64,000 bases of DNA from Rutidosis leptorrhynchoides (taxonomy: Eukaryota; Streptophyta; Magnoliopsida; Asterales; Asteraceae). Within the stretch, counting starts at the first letter, position 1. The number at the start of each line of letters is the position of its first letter. Position numbers and translations under genes: made by a program. Below the pieces are notes generated by a model, which did no database searches, was not told the origin of the DNA, and saw only the letters and a list, made by a program, of their open reading frames with translations. This document shows positions 62,072-64,000 of this stretch, one piece after another. Location: positions 149,840,501-149,904,500 of the forward strand of contig NC_092338.1 of NCBI RefSeq assembly GCF_046630445.1, given 5' to 3'.

Positions 62072-64000
62072 TTAAGCTGTTGAAAGTGTTGACGAATCTT
62101 CTAGAAATAGATGCGGGTATTTCTTCTTCATCTGATCTTCACGCTCCCAGGTGAATTCGAGTCCTCTACGAGCATTCCATCGAACCTTAACAATCGGTAT
62201 CTTGTTTTGTTTAAGTCTCTTAACCTCACGATCCATTATTTCGACGGGTTCTTCAATGAATTGAAGTTTTTCATTGATTTGGATTTCGTCCAACGGAATA
62301 GTGAGATCTTCTTTAGCAAAATATTTCTTCAAATTTGAGACGTGGAAAGTGTTATGTACAGTCGCGAGTTGTTGAGGTAGCTCCAGTTGGTAAGCTACTG
62401 GTCCGACACGATCTATAATCTTGAATGGTCCAATGTACCTTGGATTTAGTTTCCCCCGTTTACCAAATCGAACAACGCCTTTCCAAGGTGAAACCTTAAG
62501 CATGACCATTTCTCCAATTTCAAACTCTATATCTTTTCTTTTACTGTCCGCGTAGCTCTTTTGTCGACTCTGGGCGGTTTTCAATCTTTGTTGAATTTGG
62601 ATGATTTTCTCGGTAGTTTCTTGTATTATCTCCGGACCCGTAATCTGTCTATCCCCCACTTCATTCCAACAAATCAGAGACCTGCACTTTCTACCATAAA
62701 GTGCCTCAAACGGCGCCATCTCAATACTAGAATGATAACTGTTGTTGTAGGAAAATTCTGCTAACGGTAGGTGTCGATCCCAACTGTTTTCGAAATCAAT
62801 AACACATGCTCGTAGCATGTCTTCAAGCATTTGTATCGTCCTTTCACTCTGCCCATCAGTTTGTGGATGATAGGCAGTACTCATGTCTAGACGAGTTCCT
62901 AATGCTTGCTGTAATGTCTGCCAGAATCTTGAAATAAATCTGCCGTCCCTATCAGAGATAATAGAGATTGGTATTCCATGTCTGGAGACGACTTCCTTCA
63001 AATACAGTCGTGCAAACTTATCCATCTTGTCATCTTCTCTTATTGGCAGGAAGTGTGCTGATTTGGTGAGACGATCAACTATTACCCAAATAGTATCAAA
63101 ACCACTTGCAGTCCTTGGCAATTTAGTGATGAAATCCATGGTAATGTTTTCCCATTTCCATTCCGAGATTTCGGGTTGTTGAAGTAGACCTGATGGTTTC
63201 TGATGCTCAGCTTTGACCTTAGAACACGTCAAACATTCTCCTACGTATTTAGCAACATCGGCTTTCATACCCGGCCACCAAAAATGTTTCTTGAGATCCT
63301 TGTACATCTTCCCCGTTCCAGGAAGTATTGAGTATCTGGTTTTATGAGCTTCTCTAAGTACCATTTCTCTCATATCTCCAAATTTTGGTACCCAAATTCT
63401 TTCAGCCCTATACCGGGTTCCGTCTTCCCAAATATTAAGATGCTTCTCCGATCCTTTGGGTATTTCATCCTTTAAATTTCCCTCTTTTAAAACTCCTTGT
63501 TGCGCCTCCTTTATTTGAGTAGTATGGTTATTGTGAATCATTATATTCATAGATTTTACTCGAATGGGTTCTCTGTCCTTCCTGCTCAAGGCGTCGGCTA
63601 CCACATTTGCCTTTCCCGGGTGGTAACGAATCTCAAAGTCGTAATCATTCAACAATTCAATCCACCTACGCTGCCTCATATTCAGTTGTTTCTGATTAAA
63701 TATGTGTTGAAGACTTTTGTGGTCGGTATATATAATACTTTTGACCCCATATAAGTAGTGCCTCCAAGTCTTTAATGCAAAAAGAACCGCGCGTAATTCC
63801 AAATCATGCGTCGTATAATTTTGTTCGTGAATCTTCAATTGTCTAGACGCATAAGCAATCACCTTCGTTCGTTGCATTAATACACAACCGAGACCTTGCT
63901 TTGATGCGTCATAATAAATCACAAAATCATCATTCCCTTCAGGCAATGACAATATAGGTGCAGTAGTTAGCTTTTTCTTCAATAACTGAAACGCTTTCTC
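62072..64000 (-). CDS. Element D gag-pol, 3' part (RNase H, integrase, chromodomain), intact
   Basis: Open from the window edge to the stop at 62072, more than 640 codons with no stop or shift. Starts in the RT/RNase H connection; RNase H begins FVIYYDASKQG, with Tyr where C has Cys before the catalytic Asp. Next come integrase HHCC ([12 protein letters not shown]), the DDE core (Asp in MDFITKL, Asp in ISDRDG, Glu in SERTIQ), the GPY/F-like region ([22 protein letters not shown]) and a chromodomain ([17 protein letters not shown]). The sites that are stops in C (16008, 15528) are sense here. The upstream part is not visible, so overall intactness is unknown. Confidence 0.93.
   Translation of the reverse strand, partial: EKAFQLLKKKLTTAPILSLPEGNDDFVIYYDASKQGLGCVLMQRTKVIAYASRQLKIHEQNYTTHDLELRAVLFALKTWRHYLYGVKSIIYTDHKSLQHIFNQKQLNMRQRRWIELLNDYDFEIRYHPGKANVVADALSRKDREPIRVKSMNIMIHNNHTTQIKEAQQGVLKEGNLKDEIPKGSEKHLNIWEDGTRYRAERIWVPKFGDMREMVLREAHKTRYSILPGTGKMYKDLKKHFWWPGMKADVAKYVGECLTCSKVKAEHQKPSGLLQQPEISEWKWENITMDFITKLPRTASGFDTIWVIVDRLTKSAHFLPIREDDKMDKFARLYLKEVVSRHGIPISIISDRDGRFISRFWQTLQQALGTRLDMSTAYHPQTDGQSERTIQMLEDMLRACVIDFENSWDRHLPLAEFSYNNSYHSSIEMAPFEALYGRKCRSLICWNEVGDRQITGPEIIQETTEKIIQIQQRLKTAQSRQKSYADSKRKDIEFEIGEMVMLKVSPWKGVVRFGKRGKLNPRYIGPFKIIDRVGPVAYQLELPQQLATVHNTFHVSNLKKYFAKEDLTIPLDEIQINEKLQFIEEPVEIMDREVKRLKQNKIPIVKVRWNARRGLEFTWEREDQMKKKYPHLFLEDSSTLSTA

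Larger units (their letters stand above)
58594..64000 (-). mobile_element. Element D: third B-family chromovirus, truncated by the window end
   Basis: Starts TGAAATGTCC inside element I pol after CGATG (58589-58593, left TSD copy). 3' LTR, PPT region and the 3' part of gag-pol are present; accessory ORFs, if any, lie beyond 64000. Its pol frame is open throughout, so D is the best preserved family member here. Confidence 0.93.

Overview
This is repeat-dense nuclear DNA from a flowering plant. The evidence is nested long-LTR Ty3/gypsy chromoviruses, a TRIM, a LINE tail, and one intron-containing host gene for a group VII ERF transcription factor. The style of the elements suggests a eudicot, possibly Asteraceae, but the family is a guess. 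No bacterial, organellar, tRNA, rRNA or CRISPR features were seen.

The first 52.1 kb is a single nest that can be unpacked by target-site duplications (TSDs). Layer 0 is the 3' end of a LINE (1-298 and 52015-~52105). Layer 1 is a tiny TRIM (299-312 and 51602-52009, TSD CTTAT). Layer 2 is gypsy element A (313-51596, + strand, TSD TAATT/TAATC). Element A carries three insertions: solo LTR F in its 5' LTR (986-28186, TSD TTAAC), solo LTR H in its integrase (33386-35217, TSD GAGCA), and full element B in its 3' LTR (36444-49568, + strand, TSD TGCGC/TCCGC). F is itself split by G (3867-26995, TSD AAAAT), a long-LTR element with no gag-pol. G is split by C (11944-25031, - strand, TSD ATGCG), a second copy of the B family.

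From 52.1 to 55.3 kb is a small host island. It holds the ERF-VII gene on the - strand in two exons, with the MCGGAI N-degron start, flanked by unassigned sequence and ATT microsatellites. From 55.3 kb to the end lies a decayed - strand chromovirus I, split by D, a third B-family copy that runs off the window with an open pol frame.

The most interesting content is in the B/C family. Between the primer-binding site and gag, both complete copies carry two extra sense-strand ORFs. One is a highly acidic protein with a basic cluster; the other is an F-box protein resembling host F-box proteins of the At2g35280/At1g67623 type. The F-box ORF sits 14 nt after a textbook plant 3' splice site in both copies, and the LTR holds a good 5' splice site, suggesting an env-like spliced message. 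The extra module ends with a second copy of the 15-nt sequence that also forms the polypurine-tract region. All B and C pol frames are broken; D is intact as far as it can be seen.
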